Assembly: GCA_019411365.1 (NCBI GenBank)
Contig: DXQT01000009.1
Span: 1-64,000, forward strand
DNA: 64,000 nucleotides
Source: Roseburia sp.
GTDB lineage: Bacteria > Bacillota_A > Clostridia > Lachnospirales > Lachnospiraceae
Reading direction: 5' to 3'
Part shown: one piece after another, positions 33,503 through 42,216 of the stretch
How the letters are laid out: each line of letters begins with the position of its first letter
Position numbering within the stretch: position 1 is the stretch's first letter
Translations under genes and position numbers: made by a program
Notes under the pieces: generated by a model
What the model was told of the DNA's origin: nothing
Seen by the model: only the letters and a program-made list of their open reading frames with translations
The model's database searches: none

Positions 33503-33807
33503 ATGATGCGCTCCACTGTCTCCGCTTCCTCTGCAAGCCGGATCAATAATCTGCCGACACGTTCCCTGTATTCCCGCTCCTGCTTCTCCATCGGTACAAT
33601 GCCGTTGCCGATCTCGTCGCAGATAAAGATACAATCCGGGTGTTCCTTATAATATTGCAGCACGATCTCTTCCGCCGGTTTTCCCTCCTGTAAAAGCTGT
33701 TTCACCCAGAGATGCAGATCATTTACAACAGGCACCTCCTGCCCTTTCAGCTTTTCCTGCACATAGGCAAGCTTGCCCTGCGCATATCCTCCGATATATA
33801 ATTGCAT
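33475..33807 (-). CDS. Short CobU-like protein with a degenerate P-loop
   Basis: 110 residues against about 180 for CobU. The start MQLYIGGYAQGKLAYVQEKL looks like a P-loop strand with G-G-Y-A-Q-G-K, but the S/T after the lysine is replaced by leucine. The C-terminal half (CDEIGNGIVPMEKQEREYRE; VGRLLIRLAEEAETVERIIC) matches the CobU end closely. A full CobU gene lies 800 bp upstream at 34614-35198. This could be a regulatory or specialised paralogue, or a remnant kept in frame. It overlaps the phosphatase gene. Confidence 0.7.
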   Translation of the reverse strand: MQLYIGGYAQGKLAYVQEKLKGQEVPVVNDLHLWVKQLLQEGKPAEEIVLQYYKEHPDCIFICDEIGNGIVPMEKQEREYRERVGRLLIRLAEEAETVERIICGMGQKIK

Positions 33808-33844
33808 GCTTTTTCTCCCCTTCTGCCGAATACTATTTTAAAAG

Positions 33845-34609
33845 TTACAAGAAATATCCGGCCACCGCAACCGCAGCTGCCGCAGCCGCCTCACAGACTG
33901 TCACAAAAAATCCGGCAGTGTCACCTGTGATACCACCAAGCTCTTTGTAACTTTTCTTTTTAAAATAAAAGAAACTGAGCAGCGCCGCCCCGATTGCCGC
34001 GGCTCCATACCATCCGGATACGAGCAGCATGATTGCCACACAAAGCGCTGCCTGAAAATATAAGGCTGCTTTTACCCTGACTTTCTGTGCACTGGATGCA
34101 AAGGTATACAAAAGTCCCTCTTTCTTTGCCGGCTGTAATGTCATAACTGCAATCCCACTAAAGCATCTCGCCAGAAAAAATACGGCTGCCACTGCAGACA
34201 CTGCCTTTTGGGTATGTATTTCTGAAATTGCTGCGATATCGATCATATAATAAAGAGCCAGCATGATCGCCGCAAATGCACCGATATGGGAATCTTTTAA
34301 AATCTCCAGCTTTTTTTCCCGGCTCTGGTACGAATGAAATGCGTCCATCGTGTCCATGTATCCATCCACATGAAATCCACCGGAGATCATTAACGGAATT
34401 GCCGCACCGATCAGTGCATAGCAGACATTTCCTACCGCAAATTTCTCACATAACACCGCCCATCCGAAAAAAAACATTCCGATCACCCCGCCGATCCACG
34501 GAAAAAAGCACATCATATACTCCATATCCTCTTCCTTCCACTCAAACTGCGGCACGGGGATTTTAGAATAAATGGAAAATGCGATCGCCATCGCTTTTAA
34601 TAATTTCAT
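33845..34609 (-). CDS. cobS: Adenosylcobinamide-GDP ribazoletransferase
   Basis: 254 residues, about seven membrane helices. FSIYSKIPVPQFEWKEEDME is the CobS opening, and SGGFHVDGYMDTMDAFHSYQ with KLEILKDSHIGAFAAIMLAL contains the conserved H-x-D-G-x-x-D-x-x-D-A motif. It joins adenosylcobinamide-GDP to alpha-ribazole at the membrane. The C-terminal GGITGDTAGFFVTVCEAAA is also conserved. It follows cobU with 4 bases between. Confidence 0.93.
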   Translation of the reverse strand: MKLLKAMAIAFSIYSKIPVPQFEWKEEDMEYMMCFFPWIGGVIGMFFFGWAVLCEKFAVGNVCYALIGAAIPLMISGGFHVDGYMDTMDAFHSYQSREKKLEILKDSHIGAFAAIMLALYYMIDIAAISEIHTQKAVSAVAAVFFLARCFSGIAVMTLQPAKKEGLLYTFASSAQKVRVKAALYFQAALCVAIMLLVSGWYGAAAIGAALLSFFYFKKKSYKELGGITGDTAGFFVTVCEAAAAAAVAVAGYFL

Positions 34610-34613
34610 AACT

Positions 34614-35198
34614 TCATCCTTTCAGCTCCACCGGAATTCCAACCACAACCTCTGCCACCCGGTCTGCCAGATGCGCAAGTGCTGCATTGATCCTGCCAAG
34701 TGCTCTCAAATACTCCATTGTTCCGGCGTCATAGATTACACCATCCTCAAATACATTGTTCGTGACGATCACAAGGTTGTCGAGTTTCTGTGAAAGAGTC
34801 TGTATCTCAGATACAATTTTTTCAACTACTTCCTCCTCGGATTTCATGCCGTCTTTCGTGAACATTTCGTTTGCTGTGAGATTTGACATACACTCAAGCA
34901 GTGCCGATTTCTTTTCTGAGCTGCACTGCCCTTTCCTCTCTGCTTCCTGCCGGTATTGCGCCTGCCCTGATTCTCCAGCACATACAAACTGGATTTTTCC
35001 TACATTCATCGGGCTTTCGATCGTAAGAAACCCTTTTCCTGCCCGCAGTTTCCGATGCCGCTCTACTTTTTTTTCGCCCTCTGCATCATAAATCTGCATG
35101 GTTGCAATATAATATCTGATTCCTTCGCAGGAATACAGCAGGCTTTCTGCATATGCAGATTTTCCGCTGCCGCTTCCCCCTGTCACCAATGTGATCAT
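34614..35198 (-). CDS. cobU: Adenosylcobinamide kinase / guanylyltransferase
   Basis: 194 residues. LVTGGSGSGKSAYAESLLYS is an intact P-loop; YYIATMQIYDAEGEKKVERH carries the guanylylated-histidine region (ERHRK), and VTNNVFEDGVIYDAGTMEYL and ADRVAEVVVGIPVELKG end the family pattern. A roughly 30-residue insert rich in E, Q and K (about residues 72-100) is not standard. It activates adenosylcobinamide as the GDP form for CobS, encoded next. Confidence 0.92.
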   Translation of the reverse strand: MITLVTGGSGSGKSAYAESLLYSCEGIRYYIATMQIYDAEGEKKVERHRKLRAGKGFLTIESPMNVGKIQFVCAGESGQAQYRQEAERKGQCSSEKKSALLECMSNLTANEMFTKDGMKSEEEVVEKIVSEIQTLSQKLDNLVIVTNNVFEDGVIYDAGTMEYLRALGRINAALAHLADRVAEVVVGIPVELKG

Positions 35199-35252
35199 CC
35201 TGATAACTGCACCTTTCTGTCACATGTAAAAAATATGTTCACACTGACTTTA

Positions 35253-36293
35253 TCAAAACCTGTGATACTCCTCAATTTTAAAATCGCCAAAAGTAGCCCC
35301 TGTCTCATATAAACTCATGGCAATATCTAACAGGGAAAACATCATGACTGCCCCCGTTCCCTCTCCTAATGCAAGTCCTGCATCCAGAACCGGAGAAAGC
35401 CCCAGCTCCCGCATCAAAAGTTCCGAAGCCGGTTCCTTTCCTTTGTGGGAGGGAATGATAAATTCTTTTGTTCCCGGACAAAGCCGCTCTGCTGTAAGCG
35501 CTGCCACCGCACTGATGACACCGTCTGCCACGATCGGCATATGGTATTTTGCACCACCTAAAAACACACCGCAAAGCCCTGCGATATCCAGCCCGCCGAC
35601 CGAGCATAAAATACGCATCGGCTCAGTCTCTCTCAACTGATATTTTTCCAGTGCCTCTGAGATCACTTGTCTTTTTCTGACAAGCCCTTCATCACTTAAT
35701 CCGGCGCCCCGCCCTGCCACGATCTCCGGCGGAATGGAAAGCAGAGCTGCTGCCATCGCTGCACTTGTCGTCGTATTGCCAATTCCCATCTCTCCGGTAC
35801 CAAGCAGCGTATATCCAGCTTCTTTGCACTCTTTTACAAGTTCCATCCCAACCCGGACCGCCTGCATGGCTTCTCTCTCTGACATCGCAGGTTTTAACAG
35901 AAAATCATTTGTACCTTTTTTTACTTTTCTGCTGATGACTCCCGGAAAAATCCGGTCGGTGTTCACACCGATATCCACCGGAAAAATCTCTGCTCCAACA
36001 GCTTTCGCCATTTTGCAGACCGAAGTATTTCTTTTTCCGAGATTCTCTGTCACCGCTGCCGTGATCTCCTGTCCGGACTGGCTGATGCCTTCCGCCACAA
36101 TGCCATTATCTGCGCACATGACGATCACTGCTTTTTTCGCAATATCAATCTCTGGCGACCCAAGGATTGCCCCGATCCTTGCGAGAAGTCCCTCAAACTC
36201 CCCCAGACCATCCAGCGGTTTTGCCAAACGATCCCAGTTTGCTTTGATTTCCTGCCCGATTTTTTTATCCGGTTCCTCTATTATAAATTCCAT
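35253..36293 (-). CDS. cobT: Nicotinate-nucleotide--dimethylbenzimidazole phosphoribosyltransferase
   Basis: 346 residues. The family blocks RLAKPLDGLGEFEGLLARIG, VIVMCADNGIVAEGISQSGQ, LLGTGEMGIGNTTTSAAMAA and IIPSHKGKEPASELLMREL are all present, with the catalytic glutamate expected in the LGEGTGAVMMFSLLD end segment. It makes alpha-ribazole phosphate for the lower ligand. No dimethylbenzimidazole synthesis genes (bzaA-E or bluB) are in the window, so the base may be imported or different. Confidence 0.93.
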   Translation of the reverse strand: MEFIIEEPDKKIGQEIKANWDRLAKPLDGLGEFEGLLARIGAILGSPEIDIAKKAVIVMCADNGIVAEGISQSGQEITAAVTENLGKRNTSVCKMAKAVGAEIFPVDIGVNTDRIFPGVISRKVKKGTNDFLLKPAMSEREAMQAVRVGMELVKECKEAGYTLLGTGEMGIGNTTTSAAMAAALLSIPPEIVAGRGAGLSDEGLVRKRQVISEALEKYQLRETEPMRILCSVGGLDIAGLCGVFLGGAKYHMPIVADGVISAVAALTAERLCPGTKEFIIPSHKGKEPASELLMRELGLSPVLDAGLALGEGTGAVMMFSLLDIAMSLYETGATFGDFKIEEYHRF

Positions 36294-36368
36294 TATTTTT
36301 CCTCTTTATGCACTGCGCATTTTCGTTACTGTTCACTCGTACCTCGTTCCAGTAACAACAGTTCTGTT

Positions 36369-37922
36369 TTAAATCGCAGCTTCCCGCAGCATTGCATACA
36401 CTGCTTCCATATCCATGGACTCCCGCAGACCGTCTGCAAGTTTATCATACTGCATCTGCTTAAACTGCCCGTAACTTATCATCTGCCCGGTATCCAGCGC
36501 CACACCCTTCCGTTCAGCCAGGATACCAACCAGTGTCTCTGCCAGCGTTCCCTCGTCAAAGATGCCGTGAACATATGTTCCATATACGTTACCAGAAAAG
36601 ATTCCGTCGTATTTTACACTGCCATCCGCTTCATTTTGTATTCTGCATACATAGCCTTTTTCGTCACTTCTGCTTTCCGGCTGTCTGACATTCTCACTGT
36701 CTACGATACTTTCACTGTCTACGGTACTGCCCATGTGGATCTCGTATCCGCGCACGCTCTTTCCGGAAAGACCGGAGAATGCTCCGGAAATTTTTCCAAA
36801 AGTTCCCGTTACTTGTGTTCTTGTTTTTTCCTGTTTCAACTCAGTCACAGCTGGAAGCAGTCCCATACCTTTCATGCTTCCACCGTTTTCCACCTGATAT
36901 GGATCGCTGATCGTCTCACCCAGCATCTGATATCCGCCACAGATTCCAAAAACAATGGTATCCTGCGCTTTCTTTTTGATCAGCGCCTCCAGACCATTTT
37001 CCCGCATCCATTTCAGATCGGCCATTGTATTTTTACTGCCCGGAAGCACGATCATGTCCGGGTGGTGTAAGTCTCTCACACTGTCCACATAGCGCACGGA
37101 AACCTGCCCGATCTGCTCTAAGACAGACAAATCCGTAAAATTGGAAATTCTTGGATAACGGATGACTGCAATATCGATCAAGCCTTCCTCCTTGCGGTCA
37201 AATCTGCTGCTTAAGCTGTCCTCGTCATCAATGGACAGCTCCATATAAGGCACAACGCCCACAACCGGTACATGTCCGCGCTCCTCCAACATCACAACAC
37301 CCGGATCTAATATGGTTTTATCCCCGCGGAATTTATTGATGATGAGCCCTTTTACACGTTCCTTTTCCGGTTCCTCGAGCAGCATCAGCGTTCCGAGAAG
37401 CTGTGCAAACACGCCGCCCCGGTCAATGTCTCCCACAAGAAGCACCGGTGCATCCAGAAGCTCTGCCAATCCCATATTGACAATGTCATTCTCCCTCAGA
37501 TTGATCTCTGCCGGACTACCTGCGCCTTCGATCACGATAATGTCGTTATCTCTTTCTAACTCCCGGAATGCCTTTTTGATCTCCGGGATCAGCTGTTTTT
37601 TATAGGCAAAATAATCTCTGGCGCTCATATTTCCAAGCACTTCACCATTCACGATCACCTGTGAACCGACATGTGTGGTCGGTTTTAACAGGATCGGATT
37701 CATTGCAGCCACCGGCTCCACTCCGGCTGCCTCCGCCTGCATCACCTGTGCGCGTCCCATCTCAAGACCTTCCTTTGTGATAAAAGAATTCAGTGCCATA
37801 TTCTGGGATTTAAACGGTGCCACCCGGTATCCGTCTTGTTTGAAAATCCTGCAGAGTCCTGCCACGATCAGGCTCTTTCCTGCGTTTGACATCGTGCCCT
37901 GCACCATGATCACTTTTGCCAT
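36369..37922 (-). CDS. cobQ: Cobyric acid synthase
   Basis: 517 residues from ATG 37922 ([20 protein letters not shown]). The N-terminal synthase domain has [20 protein letters not shown] and [20 protein letters not shown]; the C-terminal glutamine amidotransferase domain has [18 protein letters not shown] with its cysteine, and a final [11 protein letters not shown] histidine. It amidates positions b, d, e and g. Its start overlaps the upstream ATPase gene by 13 bp. The frame runs further upstream but that part lies within the ATPase gene. Confidence 0.93.
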   Translation of the reverse strand: MAKVIMVQGTMSNAGKSLIVAGLCRIFKQDGYRVAPFKSQNMALNSFITKEGLEMGRAQVMQAEAAGVEPVAAMNPILLKPTTHVGSQVIVNGEVLGNMSARDYFAYKKQLIPEIKKAFRELERDNDIIVIEGAGSPAEINLRENDIVNMGLAELLDAPVLLVGDIDRGGVFAQLLGTLMLLEEPEKERVKGLIINKFRGDKTILDPGVVMLEERGHVPVVGVVPYMELSIDDEDSLSSRFDRKEEGLIDIAVIRYPRISNFTDLSVLEQIGQVSVRYVDSVRDLHHPDMIVLPGSKNTMADLKWMRENGLEALIKKKAQDTIVFGICGGYQMLGETISDPYQVENGGSMKGMGLLPAVTELKQEKTRTQVTGTFGKISGAFSGLSGKSVRGYEIHMGSTVDSESIVDSENVRQPESRSDEKGYVCRIQNEADGSVKYDGIFSGNVYGTYVHGIFDEGTLAETLVGILAERKGVALDTGQMISYGQFKQMQYDKLADGLRESMDMEAVYAMLREAAI

Positions 37923-39022
37923 AATTCTATCTCCATTCCACAGTCTTCTGCCTCCTGCAAAAGCTGTCTGTTCAGCCTGTTCTGTGATCCAAATACCGTC
38001 TGGCAGCAGATCACCTTTCTGCATGCGCACATCACCTGTTTTGCCGCCTCATAATGTTGCCTCTCAAAGTCCTGATACGCCTCCGCAGCGATCACCTGCA
38101 CCGCAAGCGCTTCTGCCGCCGGATAATCAATATCATTTTTTCCTAAGATCCCCACTGCAAATGGAATCCCGTTTCTCTGAAGCTGCCGGAACAGAAAACT
38201 TCCCGTACCATTTCCGGCGATCACAAATACCTCCGGTATGCCCCCGCATTTTTTCAGTTCCACGCAACCGCTTTTCTCCTGAAACGTTCCGTCCGTGATC
38301 TCATAAAGCTGATCGACAAATCCATCGGTAAAGACTTCCTCCGGCGTGCCGTAATGCTCAATGTTTTCCCCTTTGACGCATACAATTTTGTCCGACACAC
38401 GCTCTGCAAGATCAAGTTCATGCAGCGACATGAGAACACCAATTTTTTTCTTCCGTGTCATCTCCTGCAGCATGGATAAAAATTCGAGTTTGTACTTTAC
38501 ATCCAGATAAGATGTCGGCTCATCAAGGATCAGAATCTCCGGCTCCTGACACAGCGCCTTTGCAAGCAGTACACGCTGTTTCTGCCCATCACTCAGACTC
38601 ATAAAATTGCGTTCTTTTAACGGTGAGATGCGGATCTGTTCCATGCACTGCGCCACCACCGCCTCATCTTTTGGTGTCAGGATGCCAAGTCCTCCGGTAT
38701 ACGGATATCTCCCCATCGCCACAACGTCTGCCACTGTCATCAGCTCCGGTGTGATGCGCTCTGTGAAAACAATGGACATTTTCTTCGCCAGTTCTTTTTC
38801 CGGCAGTTCACACAGCCTGGTGTTTTCCACATAAACGCTGCCGCAGATCTCCTGCAGCTGCTTTGCGATAGTCTTTAAAATAGTGGATTTTCCTGCCCCG
38901 TTTGGTCCGATCAATGTCACGATCTCTCCCCTTTTCAGAGAAATCCCTATCTCCTTTATCAGTTCTTTTCCGTGATATCCAACGGACAGTCCGTCCGTGT
39001 GTAAAAGTTCCCGTTCTTCCAT
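37910..39022 (-). CDS. btuD: BtuD/FecE-type ABC ATPase with a C-terminal extension
   Basis: 370 residues from ATG 39022 (GAGGAACGGA site). The ATPase domain has Walker [21 protein letters not shown], signature [20 protein letters not shown] (LSDGQ), Walker [20 protein letters not shown]. After about residue 255 comes an extra 115-residue region ([40 protein letters not shown]) not part of normal BtuD/FecE proteins. With the permease and binding protein upstream it forms a cobalamin/corrinoid importer under the riboswitch. Confidence 0.88.
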   Translation of the reverse strand: MEERELLHTDGLSVGYHGKELIKEIGISLKRGEIVTLIGPNGAGKSTILKTIAKQLQEICGSVYVENTRLCELPEKELAKKMSIVFTERITPELMTVADVVAMGRYPYTGGLGILTPKDEAVVAQCMEQIRISPLKERNFMSLSDGQKQRVLLAKALCQEPEILILDEPTSYLDVKYKLEFLSMLQEMTRKKKIGVLMSLHELDLAERVSDKIVCVKGENIEHYGTPEEVFTDGFVDQLYEITDGTFQEKSGCVELKKCGGIPEVFVIAGNGTGSFLFRQLQRNGIPFAVGILGKNDIDYPAAEALAVQVIAAEAYQDFERQHYEAAKQVMCACRKVICCQTVFGSQNRLNRQLLQEAEDCGMEIELWQK

Positions 39023-39108
39023 TCCGTTCCTCATTTTCCATTGTCAAGATATTTCATTACCTACCGAATGCCTGGATGCATGCTTCTCACAATTTCAATT
39101 TTTCTTCC

Positions 39109-40143
39109 TTAGTACCGCTCCTGTCGCTGCTTCAACATGACTGCGATCATTACCGGTGCGCCAAAAATCGCTGTCACGGTACTGATACTCATCTCCGTCG
39201 GTGCGAACACCATCCGCGCCAGAAGATCACAGAACATGCAGAATACTGCCCCACCTAAAAAACATGCCGGTATCATGATGATCGGTTTTGCCGTCCGGAA
39301 TAACCGCTTTACCATCTGCGGCACCGCGATCCCGACAAACGACACAGGTCCTGCAAACGCTGTTACCACTGCGGATAAGATGCTCGATAAGATCACGAGC
39401 AGTATGCGGAACATTTTGATATTGACACCCATATTTTTTGCGTAAGTCTCTCCTAACTGGTACGCTTCCATCGGTTTTGACAAAAAGAATGTCAAAATGC
39501 CTGTAACGGCTACAACAAACACGATCGTTTTCACATTCTCCCATGTGATGCCGGAAAAGCTTCCCATCGACCAGTTATGAAGATTCACAATGTCAGAATC
39601 CTCTGCAAATGTCACAAGAAAATCTGTGACTGCCGAACAGATATAGCCGATCATCACTCCGATCAGCACTAAAAATGACATATTCTGAACTCTCGGTGAC
39701 ATCAGAAGCACACAAAACATTGACAGCATAGATCCTGCGAACGCCGCCACGATCAGATCCACAGAAGATAATGTTCTGGAATATCTTAAGAACACGATCA
39801 TCACGACCGCCACAAATAATTTTGCCCCGGAAGAAATACCAAGGACAAACGGTCCCGCGATCGGATTGTGAAAAAAAGTCTGCAGCAGATACCCGGACAA
39901 CGCCAGCGCACCGCCAAGCAGGATTGCCGCAAACGTTCTCGGGATACGGATCTGAAAGAGAATGGCTGCATAAAGTTCATCCTGTTCCCCTCTGAACTGT
40001 CTCCAGATATCTGAGAGCGGAATCTGCACACTTCCAGCACATACACTGACGATAAAAAAGATCACTGATAATGTGATCAGAATGACAAAACAGACCGTAT
40101 ATCTTATTTTTCTATTTGAGCTTATACATGTAGGTAAGTTCAT
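39109..40143 (-). CDS. btuC: BtuC/FecCD-type ABC permease
   Basis: 344 residues with about ten membrane helices. QIRIPRTFAAILLGGALALS, LLQTFFHNPIAGPFVLGISS and AFAGPVSFVGIAVPQMVKRL are the defining FecCD/BtuC sequences. The ATG at 40143 has CGGAGGATACGG at good spacing and overlaps the end of the binding-protein gene by 32 bp. In this setting the likely substrate is cobalamin or cobinamide. Confidence 0.9.
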   Translation of the reverse strand: MNLPTCISSNRKIRYTVCFVILITLSVIFFIVSVCAGSVQIPLSDIWRQFRGEQDELYAAILFQIRIPRTFAAILLGGALALSGYLLQTFFHNPIAGPFVLGISSGAKLFVAVVMIVFLRYSRTLSSVDLIVAAFAGSMLSMFCVLLMSPRVQNMSFLVLIGVMIGYICSAVTDFLVTFAEDSDIVNLHNWSMGSFSGITWENVKTIVFVVAVTGILTFFLSKPMEAYQLGETYAKNMGVNIKMFRILLVILSSILSAVVTAFAGPVSFVGIAVPQMVKRLFRTAKPIIMIPACFLGGAVFCMFCDLLARMVFAPTEMSISTVTAIFGAPVMIAVMLKQRQERY

Positions 40144-41263
40144 CCGTATCCTCCGAGTTCAGCATCTCATGAAAATCATGGATAATGCTTCCGGTATCCA
40201 TGGTATCCTGATAAAGATTTTTCCCGATACACCATACATTTCCATTCTGGACTGCTTTAAAATCTGCAAAAAGACTGTTTTTCGCCAGCAGATCATCAAT
40301 GGAAGCAAGATTGCCGTCGATCGTGCTGTTATAGACAAGATAGTCCGCATCTTTTGCCTGCGCATAAAATTCTTCCATCTGCATATTGACACTGGAAGCT
40401 GCGTTATCTTCCCCCTTTAAATTCCGGAACACATACTCCCCACCGGCAATGTCTATCATTTTCGGAACATAGTCATTGCTCTTTCGCACACTGACCGTTC
40501 CTGCTGTTGTAACATAAAAAAATGCGACTGTCTTTCCGGTCGTTTCCACATCGGAAAGTTCCTGTACATACTGTTTCTGTTCCTCAAATGCGCTCACCGC
40601 CGCATCCTCATTTCCGGTCAGCACTCCATAAAGCTTTACCCACTCGGTCCTGCCGAGCGGATCAGACTCATAGCTGGAATGATCGACTAAAACCGGAATG
40701 CCAAACGATTCCAGATTCTCCTTTACCTCCGGTGAATGTCCGATCATCGTTGACTCAATGGCAAGCCCGCACTCTTTCGAACAGATCAGTTCATAATCAG
40801 GTGCATTATACTTTCCGGCATATACGATCTGTCCGCTCTCCATTGCCGCCTTTGCCTCCGGGATCTCCCATTTTTCCTCAGGCAGTCCGGACAGGCAGAT
40901 GTGATCCAGTGCACCGATACTGCAAAACATATCCATAGCCGCAGAGGCAACCAGATAAATATTGGACACCGGGGCATTTAAGACTGTGATACCCTTCTCT
41001 AAATCCTCCGGTACCTGTTCCCCTTCGGTATTCAGTAAAAATCTGCTTCCATCCGATATGGAAATAAGTGTAAAACCATTCTCATAATAATCCACTGCAA
41101 ACTCTGTGGCATAATCTAAATCCATGCTCTTTTCATAAGTCAGCTCACTGCTGATCTCATGATCCTCACTCTTCCAGGAGGTCTGGCCGTCTCCACAGCC
41201 CGATATCTGGATGCAGGCAAAAAGCAATATACACCACAGACCGATTTTTTTTATCTGCTTCAT
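40112..41263 (-). CDS. btuF: ABC transporter substrate-binding lipoprotein, BtuF-like
   Basis: 383 residues from ATG 41263 (KQIKKIGLWCILLFACIQIS then GC), a lipoprotein signal with cysteine at about residue 23. The periplasmic-binding type III fold is shown by VYAGKYNAPDYELICSKECG, AIESTMIGHSPEVKENLESF and VAFFYVTTAGTVSVRKSND. The ATG overlaps the stop of the upstream gene (ATGA). It should capture corrinoid outside the cell for BtuCD. Confidence 0.87.
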   Translation of the reverse strand: MKQIKKIGLWCILLFACIQISGCGDGQTSWKSEDHEISSELTYEKSMDLDYATEFAVDYYENGFTLISISDGSRFLLNTEGEQVPEDLEKGITVLNAPVSNIYLVASAAMDMFCSIGALDHICLSGLPEEKWEIPEAKAAMESGQIVYAGKYNAPDYELICSKECGLAIESTMIGHSPEVKENLESFGIPVLVDHSSYESDPLGRTEWVKLYGVLTGNEDAAVSAFEEQKQYVQELSDVETTGKTVAFFYVTTAGTVSVRKSNDYVPKMIDIAGGEYVFRNLKGEDNAASSVNMQMEEFYAQAKDADYLVYNSTIDGNLASIDDLLAKNSLFADFKAVQNGNVWCIGKNLYQDTMDTGSIIHDFHEMLNSEDTDELTYMYKLK

Positions 41264-41739
41264 TCTTTTTTTCCTTTTCTCTTCCGATGTATCTGCCACG
41301 CTGTGATACTTACTGCAATCACGGCTGCGACGTAGACAACTGCAATCACTTCCATCGGTTTTTTCCCGGCGTTTGCAATGGAAGCACTGTCGAGCAGAAT
41401 CGTATATTCAATCTCATGCGGCACGCTCATGGCTGTCGTATCTGCCGTTACCGGCACTTCTTTGTCAAAAGCAGTCACAGGCAGTTCGAAAACAGAATTG
41501 CCCTCTGTATTGACCGGAAGATAAGTCTCTCCGTCCATCGTCATATAGTCATAATTAGGGCTGCTCCACTCGATCTCGATGACGGCCTTCTCATCCTGCA
41601 CCTGCAGAATTGCCGGTGATGTGACAGACGCCCTGCCGCTTCCCCCTGTCAGCTGCACTTCAATCTCATACTCTCCATCCGGGAGATCAACCTGTATTCC
41701 TTTTTCCCATACTTCGGTTCCGTTTCCGTTGCTTTGCAT
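41260..41739 (-). CDS. Surface-type domain with C-terminal membrane anchor; no signal peptide
   Basis: 159 residues from ATG 41739. The body (LPDGEYEIEVQLTGGSGRAS; KAVIEIEWSSPNYDYMTMDG; ADTTAMSVPHEIEYTILLDS) is a beta-sandwich of the kind found in NEAT-like or haem/cobalamin surface proteins, and VIAVVYVAAVIAVSITAWQI with a basic tail is a membrane anchor. No signal peptide is encoded before it: the frame continues only to a stop at 41832-41830 and contains no other ATG, GTG or TTG. Either the N-terminus was lost or the protein inserts by its anchor. First gene after the riboswitch terminator. Confidence 0.6.
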   Translation of the reverse strand: MQSNGNGTEVWEKGIQVDLPDGEYEIEVQLTGGSGRASVTSPAILQVQDEKAVIEIEWSSPNYDYMTMDGETYLPVNTEGNSVFELPVTAFDKEVPVTADTTAMSVPHEIEYTILLDSASIANAGKKPMEVIAVVYVAAVIAVSITAWQIHRKRKGKKE

Positions 41740-41811
41740 TCTGTTTTTCTCTCTTTCCTGTTCGACGGTCTGTTCCAGATGATGTTCTATGGAATCGTTC
41801 TGCCTGAATAT

Positions 41812-41845
41812 GAAAAAAGCGTCTCTTTTTCACAAAAGAAACGCT
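41812..41845 (-). terminator. Riboswitch expression-platform terminator of the cobalamin operon
   Basis: On the minus strand AGCGTTTCTTTT (41845-41834) pairs with AAAAAGAGACGCT (41830-41818), followed by TTTTTCATA. It is about 125 bases after the B12 box and about 75 bases before the first gene, so a cobalamin-bound riboswitch could stop the whole operon here. Confidence 0.75.
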
Positions 41846-41934
41846 GCACTCAAATCACAATATAAAAATTTTCCTGTCCTATCTTACAAAAATGATCTAA
41901 AAACAGGTCAAATTTTCTCATCCGTACAGCCAGT

Positions 41935-42150
41935 TACTCGTGGCGTGGAAACATTTTTGTTTCCCGTACAACAATCAGGCAGGTCTCCTGACTTACAGAT
42001 CATCATGCATTGCCCTCTTCCCGGCTGCCCAGTGAGTTTTTGGCATGCACTCCCTAAATACAGTGACGAGTTCGTACAGGATTCGCACCTGTTTCCCTTT
42101 TCACCAGATCCGGCAGAGTGAGGTCACCCTGCCTATCTGACACCTGTTTG
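41935..42150 (-). promoter_or_regulatory. Cobalamin riboswitch leading the cobalamin operon
   Basis: On the minus strand: AGGTGTCAGATAGGCAGGGT, GGTGAAAAGGGAAACAGGTG, CGAATCCTGTACGAACTCGT, CACTGTATTTAGGGAGTGCA, TGGGCAGCCGGGAAGAGGGC, then the B12 box AAGTCAGGAGACCTGCCTGA (41994-41975). Downstream CCACGAGTAACTGGCTGTAC recalls the same segment in the 22.2-kb copy, so both aptamers share an expression-platform design. Confidence 0.93.
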
Positions 42151-42216
42151 TTTCATTATCAAGTTCGTTTGAACTATAACATATGCTTTTAAAAATATCA
42201 ATCGTTTTCCAAAAAC

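Noticed and set aside
33503..33634. Longer start for the CobC-like phosphatase gene
   Set aside because: The added 44 residues lie fully within the short CobU-like gene in another frame, lack family similarity, and the phosphatase motif starts normally near the 33502 ATG.
35734..36372. 212-codon plus-strand ORF over cobT
   Set aside because: It is the complement of a certain CobT gene; composition (Ser/Pro/Thr-rich) is that of a shadow frame.
37923..38030. Longer start for cobQ
   Set aside because: The extra 36 codons are inside the BtuD-like gene and precede the conserved [17 protein letters not shown] start.
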